41,015 bases of DNA from JBASEY01 sp049652745 (GCA_049652745.1 JBASEY010000009.1:1-41015), one strand, 5' to 3'. Shown: positions 31,972-40,893, counted from the first letter of the stretch. Numbers and translations: made by a program. The notes: generated by a model from the letters alone, not told the origin.

Positions 31972-34551
31972 TCAATCTTCATCTTCTTCGTCAGGATCAT
32001 CGTCGATACGTATCGGATGCCTGGGATCATCGGGAGGATACGGTGGTTCACCTGTCGGTCGGGATACGTCGCTGCCGGAATCTCCTTCGCCATTTTCAAG
32101 CATGTTCTGAACAGTTACCATCAAGGATAAACGCTCATTGACTCGATCCATCAAAGTTTCTGATTCCCAACTACCATTCGGCCGGAGAACTCCTGTTTTG
32201 TATCCTGTTAGAATTTCCAAGCCCTGATCGATGGTTTTAACAGGATAAATATGAAATTTATTATTTTTCACCGCTTGGACGACCTCGGCGTCAAGCTGCA
32301 AATCTTGAACGTTTTGATGAGGAATGATAACGCCTTGTTTGCCTGTCAGCCTTCTTTTTTTGCACAGCGAGAAAAACCCCTCGATTTTTTCGTTTACACC
32401 TCCTATCGGCTGGATTTCGCCGTGCTGGTTTACCGATCCGGTCACAGCGATATCCTGCCGTATTGGGACATCCGCCAGCGAGGCTAAAAGCAGATACAGC
32501 TCCGTCGACGATGCGCTGTCACCGTCGACACCGCTGTAAGATTGTTCGAAACATACCGACGCCGAAAAAGCCAACGGTTTTTCCTGGGCAAAACGTTTAC
32601 GCAAAAAACCGCTCAAGATGGCAACGCCCTTATCGTGAATTTTTCCAGAAAGCTCAGCTTCTCTTTCGATGTTGATGATGCCCGATTTTCCAAAACTGAT
32701 TGTCGATGTAATTCGGACAGGCATCCCGAACATATATTCTCCGTAATCATATACCGCCAACCCGTTAATCTGCCCCTTTTTAGAGCCTGTGGTATCGATC
32801 ATGATCAGGCCATCCATAATATATTCACCGGCTCGCTCTTCAATAAGGCTGCGACGTTTTTTCTGTTCTTTTATGGATCGATCCACGTGCTCCCGGGCCA
32901 CTACTTTGCTTTTCATCGTGTTTGCCCAATAGCTTGCTTCACGCGCCAAGTCGGCTATTTCCGAAAAGAGAGCCGATAATTTTTTCTGGCGGCCGGCCAG
33001 TCGGATCGATTCTTCGACAATTGCGGCGATCCCTGAGGATGTGAACGTCAACAGGTTTTCCCTTTTACTGAGATGCATTATAAAATTCGCGTAATTTTGG
33101 ATATTTTTAGGCGTTCGAGGCATTTCATTGGTGAAATCCGCTGAAACTTTAAATATTTTCTTGAAATCGTCATCGTATTTAAAAAGAATGAGATAATGCT
33201 CTTTGTGGCCGATAAGAACCACTTTCAGGTCGAGTTGTATCGGTTCGGGTTTCAGGGCGGATTGCCCGAAAAACAACGCTTCCGGTGCCTCTATCTGAAG
33301 CTGTGAGTATTTGAGCGTGCGTTTCAGAGCGGTCCAGACGAAAGGCTCGGAAATCGCCTCCACCAGATTGATCACCAGAACGCCGCCATCCGCCCGCAGC
33401 AGGGAACCAGCTTTTATATTGGTAAAATCCGACGTCCAACCTCCAGATGGATCAAATTCTTTTTCAATCGTCCCAAACAAGTTTTTATAGTTTGGCGATG
33501 TTTCGATAATGACCGGTGGTTTTTTACTATCTGTATTATCCACCAACAGGTTGACTCTATACAACCTGAACGGGTCCTGCTCTTTACCTGCTCCTCTTAT
33601 CATGAAGGGCAGTTTTGGCGAATCATCATCTTTTTTGATAAAAATATAGATGTTGTCCAACGTGAAATTTTGGATTTCATTCAAATAATCTTGAACCTGT
33701 TTATCAGGATATTTTTCCCGCATATCGTTCACGTACGATTCGACACAGGGAAGCCCGATTTTCACGACCAGCTTCTCCTTCTCTTCCTGGAGTTCGTGTT
33801 CTATTTTTCTTCCCTTCGACAAAACGCGGTCCAGTTTTGACCTGATTTTCGGATAGCTGTTATTCAATTCTTCGGCCTTGCCCGAATCGAATTTTCCTTC
33901 TTCGACAAGTTTATCCAAATCATCGAACGATATTGGAGTTTTATCCATCAAAGGCAGTAAGTCAGGCCTTGAAAAATTCCCCATCTGTATTTGCACAACA
34001 GCGAAACCCGTCTCATTGGCTTCTTTCTCAAACTCCTTGAAAATCGCTCGTTGACGCTCTCTGAATTTTTCCGTCAACGCCTCCAGTTTGCTCTTAAATT
34101 TATCGCTTTCGAATATCCCTGGTATTTGCTCCTGAAACTTCGCCAGAAGCCGTTCCATATCTTTCTGGAATTTTTTCCCTTGTCCTGCCGACAATCTGAT
34201 CAGTCTAGGGTAATCAGGCTCTTTGAAATTGTGTACATATAACTTGTCGTCCGGACGGCCGTTTTTTTGGTCTATCGAGGTCAGAATTTTTCGCACGGTG
34301 GTGGAACGACCGGTTCCCACCAAGCCGGAAACAAATATATTGAATCCTGGCTGTCGGATACCCAGGCCCGTCCTGATCGCTTCGATCGCTCGTTCCTGCC
34401 CGATGATTTTCTGTTGTGAGGATTGACGCTCCGCTTGGGCGATATCAAATCCATCGTCCGGGCAATGCCATCGTAGCGCTTCCGGCTCAAGAGATTTTGG
34501 AAGTTTTGTCAATGGTTTTAAGGCTTTCGATTGATTTTTTACTTTCGGCAT
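31972..34551 (-). CDS. Lon-type AAA protease (AAA_32 / LonB-like group)
   Basis: 859-residue ATP-dependent protease of the AAA_32-Lon_C type, distinct from classical LonA because it lacks the N-terminal LAN domain. The Walker A is GLVGTGRST (76-84), with Arg82 in place of lysine, as I recall for this group. A long coiled-coil insertion occupies about 130-290. A second ATPase portion spans roughly 300-560. The C-terminal Lon protease domain has the catalytic serine in GVDGDSASS (S679) and lysine in GGVNEKIEGFF (K722). The last 40 residues are acidic and proline-rich. ATG at 34551 follows AGGGAG by 7 bases; a start 12 codons upstream lacks a site. It presumably degrades damaged or regulatory proteins in the cytosol. 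Confidence 0.9.
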   Translation of the reverse strand: MPKVKNQSKALKPLTKLPKSLEPEALRWHCPDDGFDIAQAERQSSQQKIIGQERAIEAIRTGLGIRQPGFNIFVSGLVGTGRSTTVRKILTSIDQKNGRPDDKLYVHNFKEPDYPRLIRLSAGQGKKFQKDMERLLAKFQEQIPGIFESDKFKSKLEALTEKFRERQRAIFKEFEKEANETGFAVVQIQMGNFSRPDLLPLMDKTPISFDDLDKLVEEGKFDSGKAEELNNSYPKIRSKLDRVLSKGRKIEHELQEEKEKLVVKIGLPCVESYVNDMREKYPDKQVQDYLNEIQNFTLDNIYIFIKKDDDSPKLPFMIRGAGKEQDPFRLYRVNLLVDNTDSKKPPVIIETSPNYKNLFGTIEKEFDPSGGWTSDFTNIKAGSLLRADGGVLVINLVEAISEPFVWTALKRTLKYSQLQIEAPEALFFGQSALKPEPIQLDLKVVLIGHKEHYLILFKYDDDFKKIFKVSADFTNEMPRTPKNIQNYANFIMHLSKRENLLTFTSSGIAAIVEESIRLAGRQKKLSALFSEIADLAREASYWANTMKSKVVAREHVDRSIKEQKKRRSLIEERAGEYIMDGLIMIDTTGSKKGQINGLAVYDYGEYMFGMPVRITSTISFGKSGIINIEREAELSGKIHDKGVAILSGFLRKRFAQEKPLAFSASVCFEQSYSGVDGDSASSTELYLLLASLADVPIRQDIAVTGSVNQHGEIQPIGGVNEKIEGFFSLCKKRRLTGKQGVIIPHQNVQDLQLDAEVVQAVKNNKFHIYPVKTIDQGLEILTGYKTGVLRPNGSWESETLMDRVNERLSLMVTVQNMLENGEGDSGSDVSRPTGEPPYPPDDPRHPIRIDDDPDEEDED

Positions 34552-34684
34552 GATTTTCTCCCTGTTGTGCCGATGACGTCCTGCCACCTGACCGCATCAT
34601 TATACCTTATTTGCGGAATTTCGCACTTTTTCTGTTTTTTTTCGGACCTCTAGGTTTTTGGGAGTCTATCCCTTAAGTTAGTTA

Positions 34685-35106
34685 GTTCTGAGTCCTGAAT
34701 ACTGAGTGCTGAGTGAGGGCTTTTGGACTGATTTTAATTGATGAGAATTCTAAATCAATTTTGAAGGCTATGGGTTTTGAATTCTGAAACTCGGTTATTC
34801 ATTGAAACTCCCCCCACCTTCCCACTTCCGCCTCACCCCTCTATTTCCAGTTGTCTGTCACCAAATTTACTTTCAATGAGTTAAATGAGTTACCGGTGTC
34901 TGTCCCCAAATTAAGTTCTGAGTCCTGAGTACTGAGTGAGGGCTTTTGCGCTGGATTTAATTGATGAGACTTCTAAATCAATTTTGAAGGCTATGGGTTT
35001 TGAATTCTGAAACTCGGTTATTCATTGAAACTCCCCCACCTTCCCACTTCCACCTCGCCCTCCTCGTTTCCAGTTGTCTGTCACCAAATTTACTTTCAAT
35101 GAGTTA
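34685..35106. repeat. Tandem duplication, two copies offset by 230 bp
   Basis: 34685-34883 and 34915-35106 are near-identical. Each begins with 7-nt-phased GTTCTGA, GTCCTGA units, continues through a shared AT-rich body with GAAGGCTATGGGTTTTGAAT, and ends in a repeat arm (TTTACTTTCAATGAGTTA). The first copy has one more 7-nt unit than the second. Confidence 0.85.
34845..34914 (-). repeat. GACAGAC composite repeat, full copy E
   Basis: Minus-strand copy: TTCCAGTTGTCTGTCACCAA, ATTTACTTTCAATGAGTTA, a short echo AATGAGTTA, then CCGGTGTCTGTCCCCAAATT. It joins the two tandem units. Confidence 0.85.
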
Positions 35107-35114
35107 CCGTCCCC
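35067..35114 (-). repeat. GACAGAC composite repeat, copy F, truncated
   Basis: The first arm and centre match copy E, but the second arm is shortened to TTACCGTCCCC. It ends 7 bp from the stop codon of the XPB-type helicase gene, the edge of permitted sequence. Confidence 0.8.
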
Positions 35115-35120
35115 AGAGCA

Positions 35121-36824
35121 CTACGGACAATAAGGCAGTTTGTCCAACTGATCGTGATTCAGAATATGGTATTGATATCCTTGTTCGGTCAAAAACAATT
35201 GCCTGTTGACGGCGTATTTCTGATCGATGGTTTCTCGAGTAACTAAAGAATAAAACCATGCGGTTTTCTGATCGGTCTTCGGGCGCAAAATCCGGCCCAG
35301 CCTCTGCGCTTCTTCCTGGCGGGATCCAAATGTTCCCGAGACTTGTATGGCTACGCCGGCACAAGGAAGATCGATAGCAAAATTTGCAACTTTCGACACG
35401 ATCAAGACCGGTTCTTCACCTATTCTAAAAGCGTCATATAATTTTTCACGAACGGCATTAGGAGTTCGACCGGTTATCAAAGGAGCCTTCAAACGCTCCG
35501 CAATCATCTTTAATTGGTCCAGATATTGCCCGATAACTAAAATATTTTCGCGCTTATGCAGACCGACAAGGTATTCGATAATTTCAATTTTTGCCGGGTT
35601 CGATGCGGCAACACGATACTTTTCCCTTCGCGAGGACAATGCGTATTCCATACGCAGATGCTCCGGCAGCGGCAAGCGGATTTCAACACATTCCGCCTTG
35701 GCAATCCATTTCTGCTCCTCCAATACCTTCCAGGGAACGTCATACTTTTTCGGCCCGATCAAACTGAAAACATCCTCTTCTCTGCCGTCTTCCCGAACCA
35801 GCGTCGCGGTCAATCCCAGTCTTCGCATCGACTGAATTTCCGCTGTAAAACGAAAAACGGGAGCCGGCAGCAGGTGCACCTCATCATAAATGACCAAGCC
35901 CCAATTTTTTTTGTTGAACAAGTGCATATGGACAAAATCGTCCTCTTTGTTACGCCTATACGTCAATATCTGATAAGTGGTGATCGTGACCGGTTTGAAT
36001 TCTTTTAGCTCCCCGGAGTATTCACCGATATCGGACGGCCGAAGATTGGTTTTATCCAACAGCTCATCTCTCCACTGATGCAAAGCGGCTGTGTTCGTCA
36101 CAAGAATCAGTGTATGCTCTTTGACTCTGGCCATCACAGCCATACCCACCATGGTTTTTCCGGCGCCGCAAGGTAAAACCACCACGCCGCTCCCGCCCCG
36201 GGTCGATCCGCCCGCCCAATAACTGTCCGCCGCTTCTTCCTGGTAATACCGAACACTCAGCGGCTCCCCAAGCAACGTCTGCTCATTCAGTTGTATCGGT
36301 AACGGTTTTCCCGATTGATACCCGGCCGTATCTTCGACCGGTAATCCTTGACGGATCAACGCTTGTTTCAAATGGCCTCTTCTTGATCCATCTACGATTA
36401 TGGCACGCGCATCCCGCTTGCGTATGGCATATTCCAAAAACCAAGGCTGATTCATCAGCTCGATCAATAAAATTTCATCTTGACTGGTCAGCAACAACGT
36501 CTGCGGATCATCAGGATTTTTTTCGAGCTGCAGTTGACCATACCTTACAAAATAATCCCGTATCTCAAACAGAATATTCTCGGGAACCGCAAAGCGGCTG
36601 AACGAATTCAGAATGTCGATAATTTTCTCAACATCCACCCCGCACGCCGCAGCATTCCACAACGAGAGCGGCGTTATTCGATACGTATGGATGTACTCGG
36701 GGCTTTTAACCAGTTCGGCAAACAATGACAGCCCATCTCTCGCTGCTTTGAACAAAGGACTGTCCGTATGCAGCAAAATAGACCTATCGGATTGGATAAT
36801 AAGCGGTTTATTCGATTGAAGCAC
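35121..36824 (-). CDS. XPB/Rad25-type DNA helicase
   Basis: 567-residue superfamily 2 helicase of the XPB type. The N-terminal 190 residues correspond to the XPB damage-recognition-like region. Helicase motifs follow: Walker A PCGAGKT (218-224), YDEVH (313-317), LGLTATLVRED (336-346) with the XPB-specific RED triad at 344-346, and a C-terminal half with LITGRTPN and QEEAQRLGRILRPK (motif VI). Bacterial XPB proteins are ATP-dependent 3'-5' helicases linked to DNA repair or transcription. The start is GTG at 36824, just past the stop of the upstream gene at 36831, with no separate Shine-Dalgarno, so translation is probably coupled. Length is normal for bacterial forms. Confidence 0.93.
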   Translation of the reverse strand: MLQSNKPLIIQSDRSILLHTDSPLFKAARDGLSLFAELVKSPEYIHTYRITPLSLWNAAACGVDVEKIIDILNSFSRFAVPENILFEIRDYFVRYGQLQLEKNPDDPQTLLLTSQDEILLIELMNQPWFLEYAIRKRDARAIIVDGSRRGHLKQALIRQGLPVEDTAGYQSGKPLPIQLNEQTLLGEPLSVRYYQEEAADSYWAGGSTRGGSGVVVLPCGAGKTMVGMAVMARVKEHTLILVTNTAALHQWRDELLDKTNLRPSDIGEYSGELKEFKPVTITTYQILTYRRNKEDDFVHMHLFNKKNWGLVIYDEVHLLPAPVFRFTAEIQSMRRLGLTATLVREDGREEDVFSLIGPKKYDVPWKVLEEQKWIAKAECVEIRLPLPEHLRMEYALSSRREKYRVAASNPAKIEIIEYLVGLHKRENILVIGQYLDQLKMIAERLKAPLITGRTPNAVREKLYDAFRIGEEPVLIVSKVANFAIDLPCAGVAIQVSGTFGSRQEEAQRLGRILRPKTDQKTAWFYSLVTRETIDQKYAVNRQLFLTEQGYQYHILNHDQLDKLPYCP

Positions 36825-36830
36825 GTTACA

Positions 36831-37427
36831 TCAAATATCCGGTGAAACAACCGGCCTTAAATACTGCGACATCGCCCATGGCACATGAAATTCAGGATGT
36901 TCAACTTTTATCAGCATAATGAGCTGATCGATTATGCTTTGCTCATAAAAACAACAATACTCCACCATCCATTTAACAGTAACGGGCGCTGTTGACACTT
37001 TGGTTTCCAGAAGGGAGTTCCATTCCTGACTCTTTAATGACTCGATAAATGCAGTCACCATCATATAATGCTTGAAAAACATTTCTGAAAACGCCACTGG
37101 TCCGGTGTCCATCGGCAAATAATCTATCTTTCTGAATCGTTGTTCTGCTTCCGGCAGCTTAAAAGCATAACGCTCGATCGAGTTGCAAATATTCAAATGC
37201 ACCTTGTCCAATTTTTGAACCAATTCAATCGGTGCTTCTTGCCGATCGCCCATTGATATGGGAGTGTTGAGAATCTCCCATCCCGCGCGCTGCAAGAGTC
37301 TGTGCAAACGATTTCTGAGATACCTGCGCCAGCTTATAATTGCTTCCAAAGAACTCATAATCAACCTGGAATAAACCTCCGTGGTTTTCTCTGTAATCTT
37401 AATGAAAAACCTGTAGAATGCAAGCAT
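36831..37427 (-). CDS. Hypothetical protein coupled to the XPB-type helicase
   Basis: Up to 198 residues, not recognised. It is mostly helical and soluble, with aromatic and cysteine-rich patches (KWMVEYCCFYEQSIIDQLIMLIKVEHPEF). The first 23 residues of the longest frame have no ribosome-binding site; GGAGG at 37376-37380 better supports a TTG at 37364 or an ATG at 37358, giving about 175 residues that begin MSSLEAIISWRRYLRN. Its stop lies 6 bases before the helicase GTG, so the two proteins are probably made together and may act together. It diverges from the radical SAM gene. Confidence 0.65.
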   Translation of the reverse strand: MLAFYRFFIKITEKTTEVYSRLIMSSLEAIISWRRYLRNRLHRLLQRAGWEILNTPISMGDRQEAPIELVQKLDKVHLNICNSIERYAFKLPEAEQRFRKIDYLPMDTGPVAFSEMFFKHYMMVTAFIESLKSQEWNSLLETKVSTAPVTVKWMVEYCCFYEQSIIDQLIMLIKVEHPEFHVPWAMSQYLRPVVSPDI

Positions 37428-37524
37428 TTCAGATCGCTATCCGGTATGACGCTCCGTTCATCGCTGCCAAACGGATAAAATAGTGTCTGTAGGAAAAATC
37501 ATTTCTTCTGGTATGATAAAGATT

Positions 37525-38418
37525 ATGAAGATCGTTCGTTTTGGAACATATTTAAAAAAGTGTTTTGGTGAGCGTGTTCAAAGAGTTTCACTCCATGCAG
37601 GATTGACCTGCCCAAATCGCGATGGTTCAGTCGGTACGGGAGGCTGCATTTATTGTGACAATGGATCGTTTCATCCTGGTTTAAAAGAGGGAATCAGTAT
37701 CTCCGACCAAATTATAGAAGGTATGGCTAGGGCAACCAAACGCTACGGCGCGAATAAGTTTCTCGCCTACTTTCAGACGTTTTCCAATACCTATGCTGAG
37801 CCTGCTACACTCCGATCGCTTTACCAGGAGGCGCTCGCGTTCGACCAGGTCGTCGGTCTCATGATCGCCACCAGACCGGATTGCATCGATGCTGAAATTG
37901 TACGGCTTCTTGAAGAGTTCTCGCGGCACACAATGTTATGGGTCGAGCTGGGTATACAAACCATGCATGACTCAACGCTGCAGCGCCTAAACAGAGGCCA
38001 CACCAGGCGGCAGACCGAGCATGCCGTCCATTTGCTTCGGAAAGCCGACTCAATACATACCGCCTCGCATATCATTCTGGGCCTGCCGGATGAGTCGAAA
38101 CAAGACATGATGCAAACAGCGGACTGGTTCCGAGATTTGGGCATAGAAGCTGTCAAACTCCATCATCTCCACGCCGTGCGCGGTACGCGCCTTGAAAATA
38201 TGTACCGTTCCGGTGATTGGCAACCGTTAAAAGCAGATGAATATATCGACCTGGCCGCTGCTTTTCTCAGGCGGCAAAATGACGGTTTGATCATTATGCG
38301 TCTTGTAGCGGAATGCCCCGATGCCGTTCTGGTAGCTCCTCGTTGGCCCCAAAGCAAAATGGAAATCGAAAACGCCATTGTAAGCACTTTGAAAGATAAT
38401 GGTATATTGACAATATAA
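37525..38418 (+). CDS. TIGR01212-family radical SAM protein
   Basis: 297 residues. The radical SAM cluster cysteines are C29, C41 and C44 in CPNRDGSVGTGGCIYC, the spacing of the YhcC/TIGR01212 family. Other family features are FQTFSNTYA (substituting for the usual FQAYTNTY), ATRPDCID, WVELGIQTMHDSTLQRLNRGH and HIILGLPDE. The substrate of this family is not established. Several starts are in frame: GTG 37483, ATG 37513 and ATG 37525. The last is preferred because MKIVRFGTYLKKCFGERV matches the usual N-terminus; none has a strong ribosome-binding site. glgC begins 15 bases after its stop, so they may be co-transcribed. Confidence 0.88.
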   Translation: MKIVRFGTYLKKCFGERVQRVSLHAGLTCPNRDGSVGTGGCIYCDNGSFHPGLKEGISISDQIIEGMARATKRYGANKFLAYFQTFSNTYAEPATLRSLYQEALAFDQVVGLMIATRPDCIDAEIVRLLEEFSRHTMLWVELGIQTMHDSTLQRLNRGHTRRQTEHAVHLLRKADSIHTASHIILGLPDESKQDMMQTADWFRDLGIEAVKLHHLHAVRGTRLENMYRSGDWQPLKADEYIDLAAAFLRRQNDGLIIMRLVAECPDAVLVAPRWPQSKMEIENAIVSTLKDNGILTI

Positions 38419-38433
38419 GGAGACTTTTTACGT

Positions 38434-39693
38434 ATGCCTCAACGACACACAGCAGCAATTATTTTGGGTGGAGGGAGGGGAACCAGGTTACAGCCGCTCA
38501 CACGAGAGCGCGCCAAACCTGCGGTTCCTATAGCCGGCAAATACAGGTTGATCGATATCCCCATCAGCAACTGTATCAACTCCGATATCAATCGAATATT
38601 CGTTCTAACCCAGTTTTTGTCTGCATCACTTCATCGCCATGTCTATGACACATATAAATTTGACGGCTTCTCCGGCGGATTCATCGAATTGCTGCCGGCA
38701 GAACAGACGTTGACCCAAAACGACTGGTATCAAGGAACCGCCGATGCGGTCAGACGGCAGCTGCTTGAAATCAAAAATGCCGGTGCCGATACTGTGATTG
38801 TTCTAGCTGGAGATCATTTGTATCGTATGAATTACAAGAATCTGATCGCATATCATCAGAAAAAAAATGCGGATATCACTATTTCGACAACCCATGTTGC
38901 CCAAGATGACTGCCGTCGGTTCGGCATCATGAAAATCAACTCAAGCGGAAAAATTGTAGATTATCATGAAAAACCGACTGATCGAAGCATTCTGCAAACA
39001 CTTGCCATAGGATCAGATCATGATAAACCCTACATTGCATCGATGGGTATCTATACATTCAAAATGGCTGTTCTGGAAAAGCTTCTTGTTCAAACAACGG
39101 GCAAGGACTTCGGCAGCGAAATAATTCCGGAAAATATACATAACTATAATGTGTTCGCTTATCCATTCGAAGGCTACTGGGAAGATATCGGAACCATCAA
39201 ATCCTTTTTCGATGCCAATATAGCCCTGACACAGCCCAACCCACTGTTCAATTTTTACGAGCGGCACCATCCGATTTTCACACGTTCTCGTTTTCTTCCA
39301 CCTTCACGTGTCCGGAACTGCACTATTGAAAACTCCATTCTAACAGAAGGATCACGCTTGGGAGAAGCTTCGATCGTGAACTCGATCATAGGCCTGCGTG
39401 GCGTGGTCAGGAGCGAATCACGCCTTCATTCCGTCGTCATGATGGGTGCAGACTATTATGAAATGAATGTGGATTTCGAGCACAATGAAAGACTGGGAAT
39501 TCCACATCTCGGTATTGGAAATCGATGTATCATCGAACGAGCGATCATCGATAAAAACGCTCGTATCGGTGATGATGTCATTATTTCGGATAAAAAAGGC
39601 CAACCGGACTCCGAACACGGTTTTTGTGTCATCAAAGACGGGATTACCGTCATACCTAAAAATGCCGTTATCCGAGCGGGAACTGTATTGTAA
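38434..39693 (+). CDS. glgC: Glucose-1-phosphate adenylyltransferase
   Basis: 419-residue ADP-glucose pyrophosphorylase, the committed step of glycogen synthesis: glucose-1-phosphate plus ATP gives ADP-glucose. It shows the nucleotide loop GGGRGTRLQPLTRERAKPA (12-30), YRLIDIPISNCINS (37-50), metal-binding D127 in LAGDHLYRMNY, HEKP (178-181), YWEDIGTI and a C-terminal left-handed beta-helix hexapeptide region. AAGGAG lies about 11 bases upstream of the ATG. The N-terminal sequence is closer to plant/cyanobacterial-style forms than to the short enterobacterial one. No glgA or glgB is in the window. Confidence 0.95.
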   Translation: MPQRHTAAIILGGGRGTRLQPLTRERAKPAVPIAGKYRLIDIPISNCINSDINRIFVLTQFLSASLHRHVYDTYKFDGFSGGFIELLPAEQTLTQNDWYQGTADAVRRQLLEIKNAGADTVIVLAGDHLYRMNYKNLIAYHQKKNADITISTTHVAQDDCRRFGIMKINSSGKIVDYHEKPTDRSILQTLAIGSDHDKPYIASMGIYTFKMAVLEKLLVQTTGKDFGSEIIPENIHNYNVFAYPFEGYWEDIGTIKSFFDANIALTQPNPLFNFYERHHPIFTRSRFLPPSRVRNCTIENSILTEGSRLGEASIVNSIIGLRGVVRSESRLHSVVMMGADYYEMNVDFEHNERLGIPHLGIGNRCIIERAIIDKNARIGDDVIISDKKGQPDSEHGFCVIKDGITVIPKNAVIRAGTVL

Positions 39694-39818
39694 TCGAGTT
39701 ACCCTGAACTTCGATTCGTTGTTTGTCGCAAAAATTAATTAAACCTTTTTACCCTCATTTTGATCATACAGAGTAGACGGAGAATGATTCGCCGTTTTTT
39801 TTGGAAAGGAAGGTAAAA

Positions 39819-40403
39819 ATGAAAAAATCACTTTTAATCGCTCTATTGATAGCAGTTGGATCTCTTTCAATGGCTTCAGCCGGGAATCATGGATGTGGAT
39901 CAATGCGTGGGGCCAATTCGGATGGAGCCGAATCTTGTATGCAACCGTTGATGATGATGCCATGGGAAAAAGTCATAAAATTGGCTGACGAGATCAAACT
40001 CGATAAAACTCAATTGGATGCCATTGAAAAGGCCAGAAACTCTTTAGAAGAACAAAATGATGCACTTTTCGAAGAAATGGCTGATTTGAGATCAAAACTA
40101 CATGAAACTATGACTCAGCTTGAGAATGCCGATTTGGAAACAGCGCTTGACTTGTCGAACAAACTGAGTGAATTACGAAATCAACAACGTCAAAACAGAA
40201 TTAAATCGATTTTCGAACTGAAAACTATTCTTACACCTGATCAACATGAACGATTGAGAGAATTACTTCGTGAAAATAGACATGGATGGTCTGGCCAAAG
40301 ATGCTTTTTCGAAAATAGACCAGACAAAATGAGGGGTTGTTCGTCCAAAGAAGAAGCTGCCCCAAAACAACGAACCGGCCGCAGAATGAGTGGCAAAATC
40401 TGA
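39819..40403 (+). CDS. Spy/CpxP-like periplasmic protein with LTxxQ motif
   Basis: 194 residues. A clear signal peptide (MKKSLLIALLIAVGSLSMASA) is followed by a small Cys/Met/His-bearing segment (HGCGSMRG; CMQPLMMMP), then a long helical core with one LTPDQHERLRELL motif, the LTxxQ signature of Spy/CpxP periplasmic chaperones and metal-stress proteins. A basic, cysteine-containing tail follows. The Met/Cys/His content suggests metal binding, though this is inference. ATG at 39819 follows AAGGAAGG by 5 bases; a TTG at 39801 precedes that site. It is monocistronic with a strong terminator. Confidence 0.82.
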   Translation: MKKSLLIALLIAVGSLSMASAGNHGCGSMRGANSDGAESCMQPLMMMPWEKVIKLADEIKLDKTQLDAIEKARNSLEEQNDALFEEMADLRSKLHETMTQLENADLETALDLSNKLSELRNQQRQNRIKSIFELKTILTPDQHERLRELLRENRHGWSGQRCFFENRPDKMRGCSSKEEAAPKQRTGRRMSGKI

Positions 40404-40423
40404 TAACCTGTCAAATACGCTTT

Positions 40424-40463
40424 AAAATCCCTCCTTTTCCAAAACAGAAAAGGGGGGATTTTT
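40424..40463 (+). terminator. Strong Rho-independent terminator after the Spy-like gene
   Basis: AAAATCCCTCCTTTTC (40424-40439) pairs with GAAAAGGGGGGATTTT (40447-40462) over 16 bp with one wobble around a 7-nt loop, and ends in a T run. Confidence 0.92.
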
Positions 40464-40893
40464 CGACCTCTTTGCTGGGTCTTTACCTATCAACATTAAA
40501 AAATAATTATATTTAGATGGTTAATCCTTATTTGAACAATTGTTGACTAAGTTGTCGGCTCATCTTTTTCACAACAATTGAATTCTCAGTTAATTAGATG
40601 ACAGATAGAGGTAAGTGAAAACTTGTTTTTATCGTTTTTTCTGATGTGTTACCGATTTATGCACATTGTGTGGTTGAAGACTTGTCAATAGACTCAATTA
40701 AGCTGATTAGGTTGAAAAATGCCGATCAAGCCCCAAAAAAATAAACATGATATAAACAGAAATAATTCTTATTTAAAAACAAGTTAAATAGCTTTTCATC
40801 ATTTTAACAGCTCCTATTAATGCTCCTAATTCAATCAATCAAGATCATATATTATTCGCAATTACCAGTGCGGCGTTTGATAGAGTACAGAGA
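40464..40893. other. AT-rich gap without a gene
   Basis: No supportable reading frame in 430 bases. A 9-bp inverted repeat, CAATTGTTG (40537-40545) and CAACAATTG (40572-40580), is the only structure noticed. Confidence 0.5.

Larger units (their letters stand above)
34552..35120. other. Gap with a tandem duplication of about 230 bp
   Basis: No gene lies in these 569 bp. 34552-34660 probably contains the Lon-type gene promoter. A half-motif (GAGTCTATCCCTTAAG, about 34662-34677) is followed by two tandem copies of a repeat unit and by full repeat copies E and F. Confidence 0.65.

Noticed and set aside
16473..35114. Direct GACAGAC repeats about 36 bp apart as a possible CRISPR array
   Set aside because: Only two motifs per copy, the DNA between them is conserved rather than spacer-like, and no cas genes are present.
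40537..40580. 9-bp inverted repeat in the AT-rich gap as a terminator or IS end
   Set aside because: 26-nt spacer, no T run, and no transposase or target duplication linked to it.
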